41,285 nucleotides of DNA from Clostridiales bacterium (GTDB lineage Bacteria; Bacillota; Clostridia; Christensenellales; Aristaeellaceae): contig SFHU01000009.1 in the NCBI GenBank assembly GCA_004555535.1, positions 1 through 41,285 of the forward strand. The letters are read 5' to 3'. The notes beneath the pieces were generated by a model. The model worked only from the letters and a program-made list of their open reading frames with translations, was not told the DNA's origin and made no database searches. Of this stretch, positions 15,929 through 24,304 are shown one piece after another (position 1 is the stretch's first letter; each line of letters starts with the position of its first letter). Made by a program: the position numbers and the translations under genes.

Positions 15929-16590
15929 TTCGGATCCTGATAGCGGACGACTTTCCGCTGCTGCGCGAGGACATCCGGGAGACGATCGAGAAGCAGGAGG
16001 ACATGAAGGTCGTCGGCGAGGCGTCGACTGGGCAGGAGCTGGAGCACCTGGCCAGGACCACGCCCTGCGACCTGCTGCTGGTGGACATCGAGATGGAGAC
16101 GACGACGGCCGGCATCCGCGCGGCGGAGAACATCCTGTCGGAGAACCCGGAGGCGAAGGTCATCTTCCTGACGGCGCACGAGACGGAGAACATGATTCTC
16201 ATGTCGATGGCGGCGGGGGCGGTCGACTACATCGTCAAGGGATGCCAGGAGGAGGAGCTGCTGCGGCACATCCGCGCGGCCTACGCGGGAGAGCCGCTGC
16301 TCGACGCGCGCGTGCAGCACACGGTGCTCAAGGAATACTCGCGGCTGCGGCGCTCCGAGCGGAGCCTGCTGTTCTTCATCAACAACGTTTCCCAGCTGAC
16401 GCCGGCGGAGCGCGCGCTGGTGCGCTGCCTGCTGGACGGCTGCAAGGTGCGCGAGATCGCGGAGATCCGCTGCGTGGAGGTTGTGACGGTCAAGACGCAG
16501 ATCAAGGGCCTGCTGCGCAAGTTCGGCTGCTCGCGCACCAAGGAGATCGTCGGGCTGATTCACGAGCTGGGCGTGGAGCACCTGTTTTGA
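15925..16590 (+). CDS. NarL/LuxR-type response regulator
   Basis: The receiver domain has the acidic pair Asp8-Asp9, phosphoacceptor Asp54 in LLLVDIEM and Lys105 in DYIVKGC. A LuxR-type helix-turn-helix covers residues about 155-215 (LTPAERALVRCLLDGCKVREIAEI, then VKTQIKGLLRKFGC). I place the start at TTG 15925, which overlaps the kinase stop codon as TTGA, giving 221 residues. A GTG at 15895 would add ten residues but has no ribosome binding site. It should bind DNA after phosphorylation by the kinase. The Lys/Ile-rich recognition helix CVEVVTVKTQIKGL is slightly divergent from typical NarL members. Confidence 0.9.
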   Translation: MIRILIADDFPLLREDIRETIEKQEDMKVVGEASTGQELEHLARTTPCDLLLVDIEMETTTAGIRAAENILSENPEAKVIFLTAHETENMILMSMAAGAVDYIVKGCQEEELLRHIRAAYAGEPLLDARVQHTVLKEYSRLRRSERSLLFFINNVSQLTPAERALVRCLLDGCKVREIAEIRCVEVVTVKTQIKGLLRKFGCSRTKEIVGLIHELGVEHLF

Positions 16591-16640
16591 CGCGGGCTTT
16601 TGGACAGAAGGAAATCATGTCAAGTGAGGAGGAACCCAAC

Positions 16641-17462
16641 ATGGACACGGCATATTTTCAGATTTCCCAGGAGGAGCTGGGCAGGGGGGCGAAGATCCCG
16701 CTGGTGAAGCTCGGCGATTCCGGCGAGGTCTTCTACGAGATGGCGCTGGAGATGATTGCGGAGATCGAGAAGAACAATGCGGCGGGACGGCGGACGGTCT
16801 TCATCTGCCCGGTCGGCCCGGTAGGACAGTACCCGATCTTCGTGCGGCTGGTGAACGAGCGGCGGCTCAGCCTCAAAAACTGCTGGTTCATCAACATGGA
16901 CGAATACCTGACGGACGACGGGGAATGGATTGACGAGAGCAGCCCGCTCTCCTTCCACGGCTTCATGAAGCGGACGGTCTACACGAAGATCGATCCCGAG
17001 ATGCTGATGCCCGAGGCGCAGCGCGTCTTTCCCGACCCGCACGACACCGGCGCCATCGCGAGGCTGATCGAGCAGTTGGGCGGCGTGGACATCGCCTTCG
17101 GCGGCATCGGCATCAACGGCCATCTGGCCTTCAACGAGGCGCAGGACGAGCTGACGCCGGAGGAATTCGCGGCGCTGCACACGCGCGTGCTCAAAATCAG
17201 CCGGGAGACGCGCGTGGCCAACGCGATCGGCGACCTGAACGGCGCGATTGACGCGATGCCGACAAAATGCGTGACGATCGGCATGGCGGAGATCCTCTCG
17301 GCGAGGAAGCTGAGGCTGGGCGTCTTCCGCGACTGGCACCGCGCCGTCGTGCGGCAGGCGGCCTACGGCGAGGTCAGCGCGCACTTCCCGGTGACGCTCG
17401 CGCAGCGGCACCCGGACGCGAAGATCTACGTCAACGCAAACGCGGCGAAGCAGCCCTTCTGA
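16641..17462 (+). CDS. Glucosamine-6-phosphate deaminase/isomerase family protein
   Basis: The 273-residue protein belongs to the NagB family, which converts glucosamine 6-phosphate to fructose 6-phosphate plus ammonia. Asp87 in NMDEYL matches the catalytic base Asp72 of E. coli NagB. His161 and Glu166 in GIGINGHLAFNE match His143 and Glu148. Asn159 occupies the position of Asp141, a change from the canonical GxDGH motif. The ATG at 16641 follows GAGGAGG; an upstream in-frame ATG at 16617 also has a possible site. It is 27 bp upstream of nagA, so an amino-sugar role is likely, but an isomerase for another sugar phosphate remains possible. Confidence 0.85.
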   Translation: MDTAYFQISQEELGRGAKIPLVKLGDSGEVFYEMALEMIAEIEKNNAAGRRTVFICPVGPVGQYPIFVRLVNERRLSLKNCWFINMDEYLTDDGEWIDESSPLSFHGFMKRTVYTKIDPEMLMPEAQRVFPDPHDTGAIARLIEQLGGVDIAFGGIGINGHLAFNEAQDELTPEEFAALHTRVLKISRETRVANAIGDLNGAIDAMPTKCVTIGMAEILSARKLRLGVFRDWHRAVVRQAAYGEVSAHFPVTLAQRHPDAKIYVNANAAKQPF

Positions 17463-17489
17463 GAGGAACATGGACAGGGGGGAAAAGCG

Positions 17490-18638
17490 ATGGACAGGCT
17501 GTTGATTCGGGGCGGAGCGGTCTACCGGGGACGCCGGTTTGAGACGGCGGACGTGCTCTGTGAGGACGGAAAAATCGCCGCGATCGGCGAAGGCCTGCAG
17601 GCGCAGGGCGCGCAGGTGATCGACGCGGCGGGAAGAAAGGTCGTGCCCGGCTTCATCGACGCGCACACGCACGGCGCGGCGGGCGTCGACGTCAACGCGG
17701 CGGACGAGGAGGGACTGCGGAAAATCGCGGCCTTCTTCGCGACGCAGGGCACGACGGCCTTCAACGCCAGCATCCTGACGGACACGGAGGAGACGACGCG
17801 GCGCTGCCTGCGCGCGGTGAAAACGGTCATGGGCGACCGGGGGCGCGGCGCGCAGCTGCTGGGCGCGCACCTGGAGGGTCCGTTCCTGGCGAAGGAATAC
17901 AAGGGCGCGATGCCGGAATATCTGCTGCGGGAGGGCGACGCGGCGCTGCTGCGGCGCTGGCAGGCGGAATTCCCGGGCGTGATCACCTACATCACGGTCT
18001 CGCCCGAGGTGCCGGGCGTGATCGAGATGATTGCGGAGATTGCGGACGACGTGCCCGTGGCCATCGGCCACAGCGGCGCAGACTACGCGACGGCGATGCG
18101 CGCGATTGAAAGCGGCGCGCGCTGCATCACGCACACCTTCAACGCGATGCGCCTGTTCCACCAGCACGAGCCCGCGATCATGGGCGCGGCGCTGGAGAGC
18201 GACTGCTACTGCGAGGCGATCTGCGACGGGCGGCACCTGCATCCCGGAACGGTGCGGATGCTGCTCAAGTGCAAGGGCGACGAGCGGGTGATGGCCGTGA
18301 CGGACAGCATCATGGCGGCGGGATTGCCGGACGGCGCCTACAAGCTGGGCGTCAACGACGTGGTCGTCGTGGACGGGGACGCGAAGCTCGCGGACACGGG
18401 CGTTCGCGCGGGCAGCACGCTGACGACCGGGCAGGCGCTCAGGAACCTCGTGCGCTTTACCGGACGGCCGGCGGAGGACATGCTGCCGCTGCTGACCGAA
18501 AACCCGGCGAGGGCGCTGCGCATCGACGATCGCAAGGGCACGCTGGAGATTGGCAAGGATGCGGACATCGTGCTGCTTAATGATGGGCTGCGCGTATGCG
18601 CGACCATCGCGGGCGGCGCGGTCGTATACAGGGCGTGA
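17490..18638 (+). CDS. nagA: N-acetylglucosamine-6-phosphate deacetylase
   Basis: The 382-residue amidohydrolase removes acetate from N-acetylglucosamine 6-phosphate in the cytoplasm. Metal-binding HTH (His59, His61) follows PGFIDAHTHGAAGVDV. Further landmarks are the GAHLEGPF motif with the family glutamate, AIGHSGA, THTFNAM, and the catalytic Asp in MAVTDSI. Length and motif order are normal for NagA. GGGGAAAAG lies before the ATG, 27 bp after the NagB-like gene. The product would pass to that gene's enzyme, giving fructose 6-phosphate. Confidence 0.93.
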   Translation: MDRLLIRGGAVYRGRRFETADVLCEDGKIAAIGEGLQAQGAQVIDAAGRKVVPGFIDAHTHGAAGVDVNAADEEGLRKIAAFFATQGTTAFNASILTDTEETTRRCLRAVKTVMGDRGRGAQLLGAHLEGPFLAKEYKGAMPEYLLREGDAALLRRWQAEFPGVITYITVSPEVPGVIEMIAEIADDVPVAIGHSGADYATAMRAIESGARCITHTFNAMRLFHQHEPAIMGAALESDCYCEAICDGRHLHPGTVRMLLKCKGDERVMAVTDSIMAAGLPDGAYKLGVNDVVVVDGDAKLADTGVRAGSTLTTGQALRNLVRFTGRPAEDMLPLLTENPARALRIDDRKGTLEIGKDADIVLLNDGLRVCATIAGGAVVYRA

Positions 18639-18690
18639 AGGCGAGAGCGCCTTTGACGCGGACAAGAACCACAGAACGGAGGACAACGAC

Positions 18691-19845
18691 ATGCTGGTAC
18701 CGATGAGAGCGATTCTGGAGGCGGCGGACAAGTACCGCTACGGCCAGGCGGCGTTCAACATGAACAGCGTAGGACAGATTGAGGCGGCTGTGCGCATTCA
18801 CGAGCTGCTGCGCTCCGGCGCGATTCTGCAGGGCGCGGAGGCGAGCAACGCCTTCATGGGCGGCGAGCTCGACTTCATGCACGGCACGGCCCCGGCCAAG
18901 CGCGAGGGCGCGAGGAACATCGGCGACGCCGTGAAGAAATACGGCGCGGACAGCCCTGTGCCCATCGCGCTGCACCTGGATCACGGCAAGAGCCTGGAGA
19001 CGATCAAGGCCTGCATCGACGGCGGCTACACCTCCGTGATGATCGACGGCAGCAGCCTGCCCTACGAGGAGAACGTGGAGCTGACGCGCGAGGCCGTCAA
19101 GCTGGCCCACCCCTACGGCGTGACCGTCGAGGGCGAGCTGGGCGTGCTGGCGGGCGTGGAGGACCATGTCTTCAGCGCGACCTCGACCTACACGAACCCG
19201 CTGCAGGCGGTCGACTTCTTCAAAAAGACGAAATGCGACGCGCTGGCCATCAGCTACGGCACCTGTCACGGCGCGAACAAGGGCAAGGACACGAGAATCC
19301 GCCGCGAGATCGCCATCGCGACGAAGGAATGCATGATGCACGAGGGGATCGACGGGTTCCTGGTCAGCCACGGCAGCTCGACCGTGCCGCAGGAATACGT
19401 GCAGCAGATCAACGCGATGGGCGGGCAGCTCGAGAACGCCTACGGCATCGACGTGGCGCAGCTGGTCGACGTGGCGAAGGCGGGCATCAACAAGATCAAC
19501 GTCGACACGGACATCCGCCTCGCCTGCACGCGCAACATCATGGAGCTGTTCCGCGACCATCCGGAGCTCAAAGAGAGCGCGAGCATCGGACAGCTCTACC
19601 GCGACATGACGGCGAAGCCGAAGAACTTCGATCCGCGCAACTACGTCGGCAGCATCATGGACGCCATCATGCACGGCTGCGGCGACGACGAGCACATCCG
19701 GCTCATCGACCGGTGCATGCAGGACGGCGTGATCGAATCCATCGCGCCGCTGCTGGTGCAGTTCGGCAGCTATCGCAAGAGCCACCTGATCGAGGCCGTG
19801 ACCTGCGAGCAGATGGCCGAGCGCTACAGGAAAGCGGGGATCTGA
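18691..19845 (+). CDS. Class II ketose-bisphosphate aldolase
   Basis: The 384-residue protein is a zinc-dependent class II aldolase. Asp97 and His98 (LHLDHGK), His193 (YGTCHG) and His227 (SHGSS) mark the active site, with INKINVDTDIR supplying the phosphate-binding region. It should split fructose 1,6-bisphosphate, or a related ketose bisphosphate such as tagatose 1,6-bisphosphate, into two trioses. It is about 100 residues longer than GatY/KbaY enzymes, nearer to class IIA length. The ATG at 18691 is chosen for ACGGAGG upstream. A TIM-like gene starts 2 bp after it, a coupling that supports triose production as its role. Confidence 0.9.
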   Translation: MLVPMRAILEAADKYRYGQAAFNMNSVGQIEAAVRIHELLRSGAILQGAEASNAFMGGELDFMHGTAPAKREGARNIGDAVKKYGADSPVPIALHLDHGKSLETIKACIDGGYTSVMIDGSSLPYEENVELTREAVKLAHPYGVTVEGELGVLAGVEDHVFSATSTYTNPLQAVDFFKKTKCDALAISYGTCHGANKGKDTRIRREIAIATKECMMHEGIDGFLVSHGSSTVPQEYVQQINAMGGQLENAYGIDVAQLVDVAKAGINKINVDTDIRLACTRNIMELFRDHPELKESASIGQLYRDMTAKPKNFDPRNYVGSIMDAIMHGCGDDEHIRLIDRCMQDGVIESIAPLLVQFGSYRKSHLIEAVTCEQMAERYRKAGI

Positions 19846-19847
19846 GC

Positions 19848-20687
19848 ATGAAGCACATTTTTCTCAATCTCAAGCGCTTTGACATTTCGCCCGAGCACGG
19901 AGGCGTCAACCGGCTCGCGCCGATGAAGGACTGGGGACGCGTGATCGTCGAGCGGACGCAGGATGCGCTGGGCGCGTATTCCGAGGCGGAATTCGTCATG
20001 TACATGCCGGAGGCGCACCTGCTCTCCGCGGCGGCGGCGAGAAAGCCGGGCAGCCCCGTAAAGCTGGGCAGCCAGGGCGTCTACCGCGCGGACACTGCGA
20101 AGGGCGGCAACTTCGGCGCGTTCACGACGAACCGGACGGGAAACGCCATCGCGGAGATGGGCTGCGAGAGCACGCTCATCGGCCACTGCGAGGAGCGAAA
20201 CGACAAGATGGGCATCCTTGCGGAGGCGGGCGTCGACTCCGTCGTCGCGGCGAGCGCCGTGAACCGCATCCTGAACGCCGAGATCAAGGCGGCGCAGGCG
20301 GCGGGGCTGACCGTGCTCTACTGCATCGGCGAGAAGAGCGAGGAGCAGGCGATGTGGCAGGACGTGCTCGGCGCGCAGCTTAGCATCGGCCTTGAGGGCG
20401 TCGACAGGAGCAGGGTGGTCATCGCCTACGAGCCGATCTGGTCCATCGGGCCGGGGAAGACGCCGGCGGACAAGCCCTACATCGAGAAGATCGCGCGGTT
20501 TGTCAAGGAGCGCACCGGCGGCATGGACGTCGTCTACGGCGGCGGACTCAAGACGGACAACGCGCAGATGCTGGCGTCGATTGAGGAGATCGACGGCGGG
20601 CTGATCGCGCTGACGCGCTTTAGCGGCGAGATCGGGTTCTATCCGGAGGAATACCTGGAGATTATCAGGACGTATTTGGGAAAGTAA
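19848..20687 (+). CDS. Triosephosphate isomerase family protein (divergent)
   Basis: The 279-residue protein keeps the TIM catalytic set: Asn7 and Lys9 (NLK), His113 in IGHCEERND and Glu195 in AYEPIWSIG. The phosphate loop YGGGLKTDNA is at 230-239. The normal GHSERR is replaced by GHCEERND and the protein is about 30 residues longer than standard TIM. It may therefore be a second TIM or an isomerase for another sugar phosphate, as known for the erythritol-pathway TIM homologue. It starts 2 bp after the aldolase stop, so the two are translated together. Whether the chromosome also has a canonical tpiA cannot be seen here. Confidence 0.87.
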   Translation: MKHIFLNLKRFDISPEHGGVNRLAPMKDWGRVIVERTQDALGAYSEAEFVMYMPEAHLLSAAAARKPGSPVKLGSQGVYRADTAKGGNFGAFTTNRTGNAIAEMGCESTLIGHCEERNDKMGILAEAGVDSVVAASAVNRILNAEIKAAQAAGLTVLYCIGEKSEEQAMWQDVLGAQLSIGLEGVDRSRVVIAYEPIWSIGPGKTPADKPYIEKIARFVKERTGGMDVVYGGGLKTDNAQMLASIEEIDGGLIALTRFSGEIGFYPEEYLEIIRTYLGK

Positions 20688-20739
20688 ATGACTGTCTCAA
20701 AATCGCAGGAAGCACAGTCTTTGGGCAGAGAATCAAGCA

Positions 20740-20900
20740 CCGAACATAAGCCCCGGGTGCAGGGCCGTGAGGCCTTGCTCGTTTCAAGGGGGTTAGGGAG
20801 GTGCAGGAGGGTCTAAGGGGGGAAATCGAAAGCCCCCCTGATCCTCCTGCCCTGGGGTTTGGGGAGTGGAGCTCCCCAAGCGTTTCCCGCCGGAGGCAGT
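20740..20900. repeat. Structured G+C-rich intergenic element
   Basis: This 277-bp gap (20688-20964) holds no gene. One hairpin pairs 20803-20810 with 20843-20850 and, inside it, AGGGGGG (20816-20822) with CCCCCCT (20833-20839). A second pairs TTGGGGAG (20859-20866) with CTCCCCAA (20872-20879). A weaker hairpin, GACTGT with ACAGTC (20690-20719), may terminate the TIM transcript. The G-rich and purine-biased texture resembles interspersed intergenic repeats of Clostridia; a second copy is not present in the window. Confidence 0.45.
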
Positions 20901-20964
20901 AAGGATATTTGTATTTTCCTGAATCAATTCACTGACACAACGAACGGAGCAAAAGGAGCACATT

Positions 20965-22461
20965 ATGAAGCTTGATTTTGAATACGGCAATGGCTTGATG
21001 AGTGCCAACCTGCCGGACAGCACGGATATCTTTATCCCCGGCGAGACGGTGCCCGATCCCGAATGCCTGCCGCAGGACTGGGACAGCCTCTACGCGGCAA
21101 CGCTTGAGAGCATCCGCCATCCGATCGGCATGGAGCCGCTCTCCGAGCTGGCGCACAAGGGGAGCACGGTCGTCATCGTGATCCCGGACATCGTCAAGGG
21201 CGGCAACCAGCCGACGAGCCACCGCAAGGTCGCCATCCGGGCGTGCCTTGACGAGCTCTACGCGGCGGGCGTTCAGAAGAAGGACGTGCTGCTGCTCTTC
21301 TCCAACGGCCTGCATCCGCGCGCGACCGTGCAGGAGATGAAGACCATCCTGGGCGAGGAGCTGTTTGGCGAGTTCTACTACACCGGGCAGATCACGAGCC
21401 ACGACAGCGAGGACTACGAGCATCTGGTCGATCTCGGCTACACCGACCAGGGCGACCACGTCATCATGAACAAATACGTCTATGACGCGGACGTCGCCGT
21501 GCTCATCGGCCACACGCAGGGCAATCCCTACGGCGGATACTCCGGCGGCTACAAGCACTGCGCGACGGGCATCTCCCACTGGCGCAGCATCAGCGCGCAC
21601 CACGTGCCGCAGGTCATGCACAGGCCGGACTTTGTGCCCGTCTCCACCAACAGCCTGATGCGCGACAAGTTTGACCGGCAGGGCATGCTGATGGAAGAGA
21701 AGATGGGCAAGAAGTTCTTCTGCTGCGACGCGGTGCTCGATACCAAGAGCCGCCAGATCGAGATCAACAGCGGCTGGGCGAAGGAGATGCAGCCTGTCAG
21801 CTGGAAGACGGCGGACAAGCGCACCTATGTCCACTGGGCGGAGAAGAAATACGACGTCGTCGTCTTCGGCATGCCGACGAACTTCCACTACGGCAACGGC
21901 ATGGGCACCAACCCCATCCAGATGATGCAGGCGCTCTCCGCGCAGGTCATAAGACACAAGCGCGTGCTCTCCGACCACTGCGTCTTCATCGTGCCCAGCA
22001 TCTGCGACGGCTGGTTCCACGAGGAGCGCTGGCCGTACCTGCGCGAGCTCTACGACATGTTCCAGCACGACTACATGCAGACGCTGCCGGACATGAACCG
22101 CTACGGCGAGTACTTCGCGACAAAAGAGGAATACATCCGCAAGTACCGCTTTGCCAACGCCTTCCACCCGTTCCACGGCTTCTCGATGATGTCCTGCGGA
22201 CACCTGGCCGAGATGCACACCAGCGCCATCTACATCGTCGGCGCGCGTGAGCCGGGCATCGCCCGCGGCATGGGCCTCAAGACCCGCGCGACGGTCGAGG
22301 AGGCGCTCGAGGACGCCAAGCGCAAGATCGTCGGGCCGAACCCGAACATCCTCGCGCTGCCGAAGACCTTTACGACGGCGGCCGTTCACCTTTGCATGAA
22401 GGACCCGGCCGAGAACAGCCACTACCGCGACGACGCGCCCGCGCATCCCTGCGGGTGCTGA
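20965..22461 (+). CDS. LarA-family protein (nickel-pincer racemase/epimerase-like)
   Basis: The 498-residue protein belongs to the lactate racemase (LarA, DUF2088) family, which uses a nickel-pincer nucleotide to exchange a hydride at a hydroxyacid carbon. Lys197 in SGGYK matches the cofactor-linking Lys184 of Lactiplantibacillus LarA. His213 sits 16 residues on, matching Ni ligand His200. His117 in NGLHPRAT matches His108. Asn187 stands where LarA has catalytic His174, and Lys78 stands near the Arg75 position. The substrate is therefore probably not lactate. AAAGGAG precedes the ATG. It is followed 39 bp later by a TauE/SafE exporter, which may move the substrate or product. No LarB, LarC or LarE cofactor genes are in the window. 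Confidence 0.85.
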   Translation: MKLDFEYGNGLMSANLPDSTDIFIPGETVPDPECLPQDWDSLYAATLESIRHPIGMEPLSELAHKGSTVVIVIPDIVKGGNQPTSHRKVAIRACLDELYAAGVQKKDVLLLFSNGLHPRATVQEMKTILGEELFGEFYYTGQITSHDSEDYEHLVDLGYTDQGDHVIMNKYVYDADVAVLIGHTQGNPYGGYSGGYKHCATGISHWRSISAHHVPQVMHRPDFVPVSTNSLMRDKFDRQGMLMEEKMGKKFFCCDAVLDTKSRQIEINSGWAKEMQPVSWKTADKRTYVHWAEKKYDVVVFGMPTNFHYGNGMGTNPIQMMQALSAQVIRHKRVLSDHCVFIVPSICDGWFHEERWPYLRELYDMFQHDYMQTLPDMNRYGEYFATKEEYIRKYRFANAFHPFHGFSMMSCGHLAEMHTSAIYIVGAREPGIARGMGLKTRATVEEALEDAKRKIVGPNPNILALPKTFTTAAVHLCMKDPAENSHYRDDAPAHPCGC

Positions 22462-22500
22462 GCGCAAAGCGCAGGATGATCAGGGCAGGAGGAACAGACG

Positions 22501-23286
22501 ATGATATTGATTTGCCTGATTGTATGTATGCTCAGCACGATGGTGGGCGCAATCAGCGGCATCGGCGGGGGCGTGATCATCAAGCCCATGCTCGATATGA
22601 CGCTGCCGCTGGGGATGCCGACCATCAGCCTGGTCTCCTCGCTCGCCGTGCTGTCGATGTCGTTGTTCAGCGTGGGGAAAAACTTCCTCAACAAGCAGCG
22701 GCAGGCGCTTGACATGAGGGTCGCCGTGCCGCTGGCCATCGGCTCGACGGCGGGCGGCGTGACCGGAAAGGCGTGCTTCAACGCCGTCTCCGCGATGCTG
22801 GCCGCCGACAAGGCCGTCAAGGCCGCGCAGAATATCCTGCTTCTGCTGCTGATGGCCGCGGTGCTCATCTCCGCGCTGCGCAAGGGGGAAAAGGCGCAGA
22901 CAAAGCGCCGCGCCCCCGCGGCGGGGCTTATCGTCGGCTTCATCCTCGGAATGCTGGCCGCGTTCCTGGGCATTGGCGGCGGACCGCTGAACATGCTCGC
23001 GCTGACCGGCTTCTACGGAATGCTGCACAAGGAGGCTGCGCTGTACTCACTGTTCGTCATCATCTTCTCGCAGACGGCGGGTATTCTCACGGCGCTCGTC
23101 AGCGGCAGCGTGCTGCCGCAGGGGACGCTCATCCTCACGGCGTGTGCTGCGGGCATCCTCGGAGGCGTCGTCGGGCGCAGATTTGCGGGACGCATGAGCA
23201 ACAATGCGGTACGCACGCTGTACAACTGCGCGCTGGTGTTCATCATCGCGGTATGCGCGGTGAACGTTATTTCCATTTTCAGGTAG
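22501..23286 (+). CDS. TauE/SafE family anion exporter
   Basis: The 261-residue membrane protein has about eight hydrophobic segments. It has the duplicated glycine-rich signature of the family, SGIGGGVIIKP near residues 19-29 and LGIGGGPLNM near residues 159-168. Members export sulfite, sulfoacetate or other small organic anions. Positioned directly after the LarA-like gene, with GCAGGAGG upstream of the ATG, it probably serves the same metabolite; that is inference. It is the last host gene before the phage-derived element. Confidence 0.9.
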   Translation: MILICLIVCMLSTMVGAISGIGGGVIIKPMLDMTLPLGMPTISLVSSLAVLSMSLFSVGKNFLNKQRQALDMRVAVPLAIGSTAGGVTGKACFNAVSAMLAADKAVKAAQNILLLLLMAAVLISALRKGEKAQTKRRAPAAGLIVGFILGMLAAFLGIGGGPLNMLALTGFYGMLHKEAALYSLFVIIFSQTAGILTALVSGSVLPQGTLILTACAAGILGGVVGRRFAGRMSNNAVRTLYNCALVFIIAVCAVNVISIFR

Positions 23287-23310
23287 AGAAAACACAGCGA
23301 AATATGGACG

Positions 23311-23338
23311 GGCCGCGCATCGGAGAGGATGCGCGGCC
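23311..23338. terminator. Hairpin between convergent exporter and repressor genes
   Basis: GGCCGCGCATC (23311-23321) and GATGCGCGGCC (23328-23338) form a perfect 11-bp stem with a 6-nt loop. T-tracts are poor on both sides, but its place between convergent genes fits a bidirectional terminator. Confidence 0.6.
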
Positions 23339-23374
23339 TGTTGATGTGTGCGGGCTTTTCCGGTGAAAGCAGCG

Positions 23375-24112
23375 TCATGCGGGGAAAATCAGGCGCGGGT
23401 CGAGCGTACCGATGACCTTGCCGCAGGGGCGGATGCCCTCCGTCATGGGGATGGGGGCATAGGCGGGGTTGAGCGAGAGCAGCTCGCCGCGGCCACAGAC
23501 CTTGACATAGCCCATGCCATCCATGACGAAGACGCCGACGTCGCCCGGCTCCGGCAGAGCGTCGGAGACGATCAGGATGTCGCCGTCATGATAGGCGGGC
23601 TCCATGCTGTCCCCGGAGACGGGCACGCCGAAGCGCGCGCCGCGCGGCAGGGCGCTGCGGCGGACGGACACATCGCAGAAGGCGTCCGGCCCCAGATAGA
23701 CGCCCAGGCCCGCCGCGGCGGGCTGCTCCGAAATGCGGAAGATGGCCCGCTCCGGTGCGCGGAATGCCGCAGCCTGCAGGCGGGACAGCTCCTCATCGAG
23801 GACCAGACGAACGATGCGCTGACCGTGCGCATCGAGCGAACGGAACAGCTCAAGCCCCTCGTATTCCGCCTCTGTGACGGGATGGACGGGGGCTTTCTGA
23901 ATTTCAGGAGAATCGGAGGGGAGGGAAAGCAGCGCATCGGCGGAGGTATGCAGCAGCTGCGCCAGGCGACGAAGGCGGGAGAGGTCGGGCTGGCGCTTGC
24001 CGGTTTCATAGCCGCAATAGGTGCTGGCGGTGATGCCGAGCGCCTGTGCGATTTGCAGCTGGGTCAGCCCGGCGCGCAGGCGGGCGGATTTCAGGGTTTC
24101 GCCGAACCTCAT
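23375..24112 (-). CDS. CI/LexA-type phage repressor (XRE HTH plus S24 peptidase)
   Basis: The 245-residue protein has an XRE helix-turn-helix at residues about 3-60 (TQLQIAQALGITASTYCGYETGKRQP region) and a C-terminal S24 self-cleaving domain. The catalytic pair is Ser169 (SGDSMEP) and Lys204 (GYVKV). The Ala134-Gly135 bond lies 35 residues before the serine, the same spacing as Ala84-Gly85 to Ser119 in LexA. RecA-stimulated self-cleavage, and thus SOS induction of the element, is likely. It is transcribed away from the structural genes. Its own promoter and the opposing early promoter each contain a copy of a shared dyad, which is the probable operator. Confidence 0.92.
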   Translation of the reverse strand: MRFGETLKSARLRAGLTQLQIAQALGITASTYCGYETGKRQPDLSRLRRLAQLLHTSADALLSLPSDSPEIQKAPVHPVTEAEYEGLELFRSLDAHGQRIVRLVLDEELSRLQAAAFRAPERAIFRISEQPAAAGLGVYLGPDAFCDVSVRRSALPRGARFGVPVSGDSMEPAYHDGDILIVSDALPEPGDVGVFVMDGMGYVKVCGRGELLSLNPAYAPIPMTEGIRPCGKVIGTLDPRLIFPA

Positions 24113-24142
24113 GGACGGATCACCTCGACTTTTCTATACAGC

Positions 24143-24171
24143 ATTGTACCACGGGATTGGCGAACCGTCAA
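24143..24171 (-). promoter_or_regulatory. Repressor promoter with overlapping operator 1
   Basis: On the minus strand TTGACG (24171-24166) and TACAAT (24148-24143) are 17 bp apart. The dyad TTGGCG-N3-CGTCAA (24157-24171) covers the -35 and part of the spacer, so repressor binding would block its own promoter. Confidence 0.7.
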
Positions 24172-24189
24172 TAGCACAGAGAAAAAGGC

Positions 24190-24218
24190 TTGACAATTTG
24201 GCGAAACGCGAATAAAAT
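24190..24218 (+). promoter_or_regulatory. Early promoter of the phage element with operator 2 in its spacer
   Basis: TTGACA (24190-24195) and TAAAAT (24213-24218) are 17 bp apart. The dyad TTGGCG-N3-CGCGAA (24198-24212) fills the spacer. It matches operator 1 at 12 of 15 positions in the same orientation and lies 41 bp from it, about four helical turns. Confidence 0.72.
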
Positions 24219-24304
24219 GAGGGAAACGATGGCGAAAAGACAGAGAGACGGCCGGGAAAGCCGGCACAGACCGCCGGAAATGGGACGGAGAAAGGAAAAC
24301 GAGC

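Noticed and set aside
20793..21023. Minus-strand ORF of 76 codons across the intergenic element before the LarA-like gene
   Set aside because: Its N-terminal half is antisense to the LarA start and the rest translates the purine-rich hairpins into Pro/Gly-rich peptide. It is more likely non-coding repeat.
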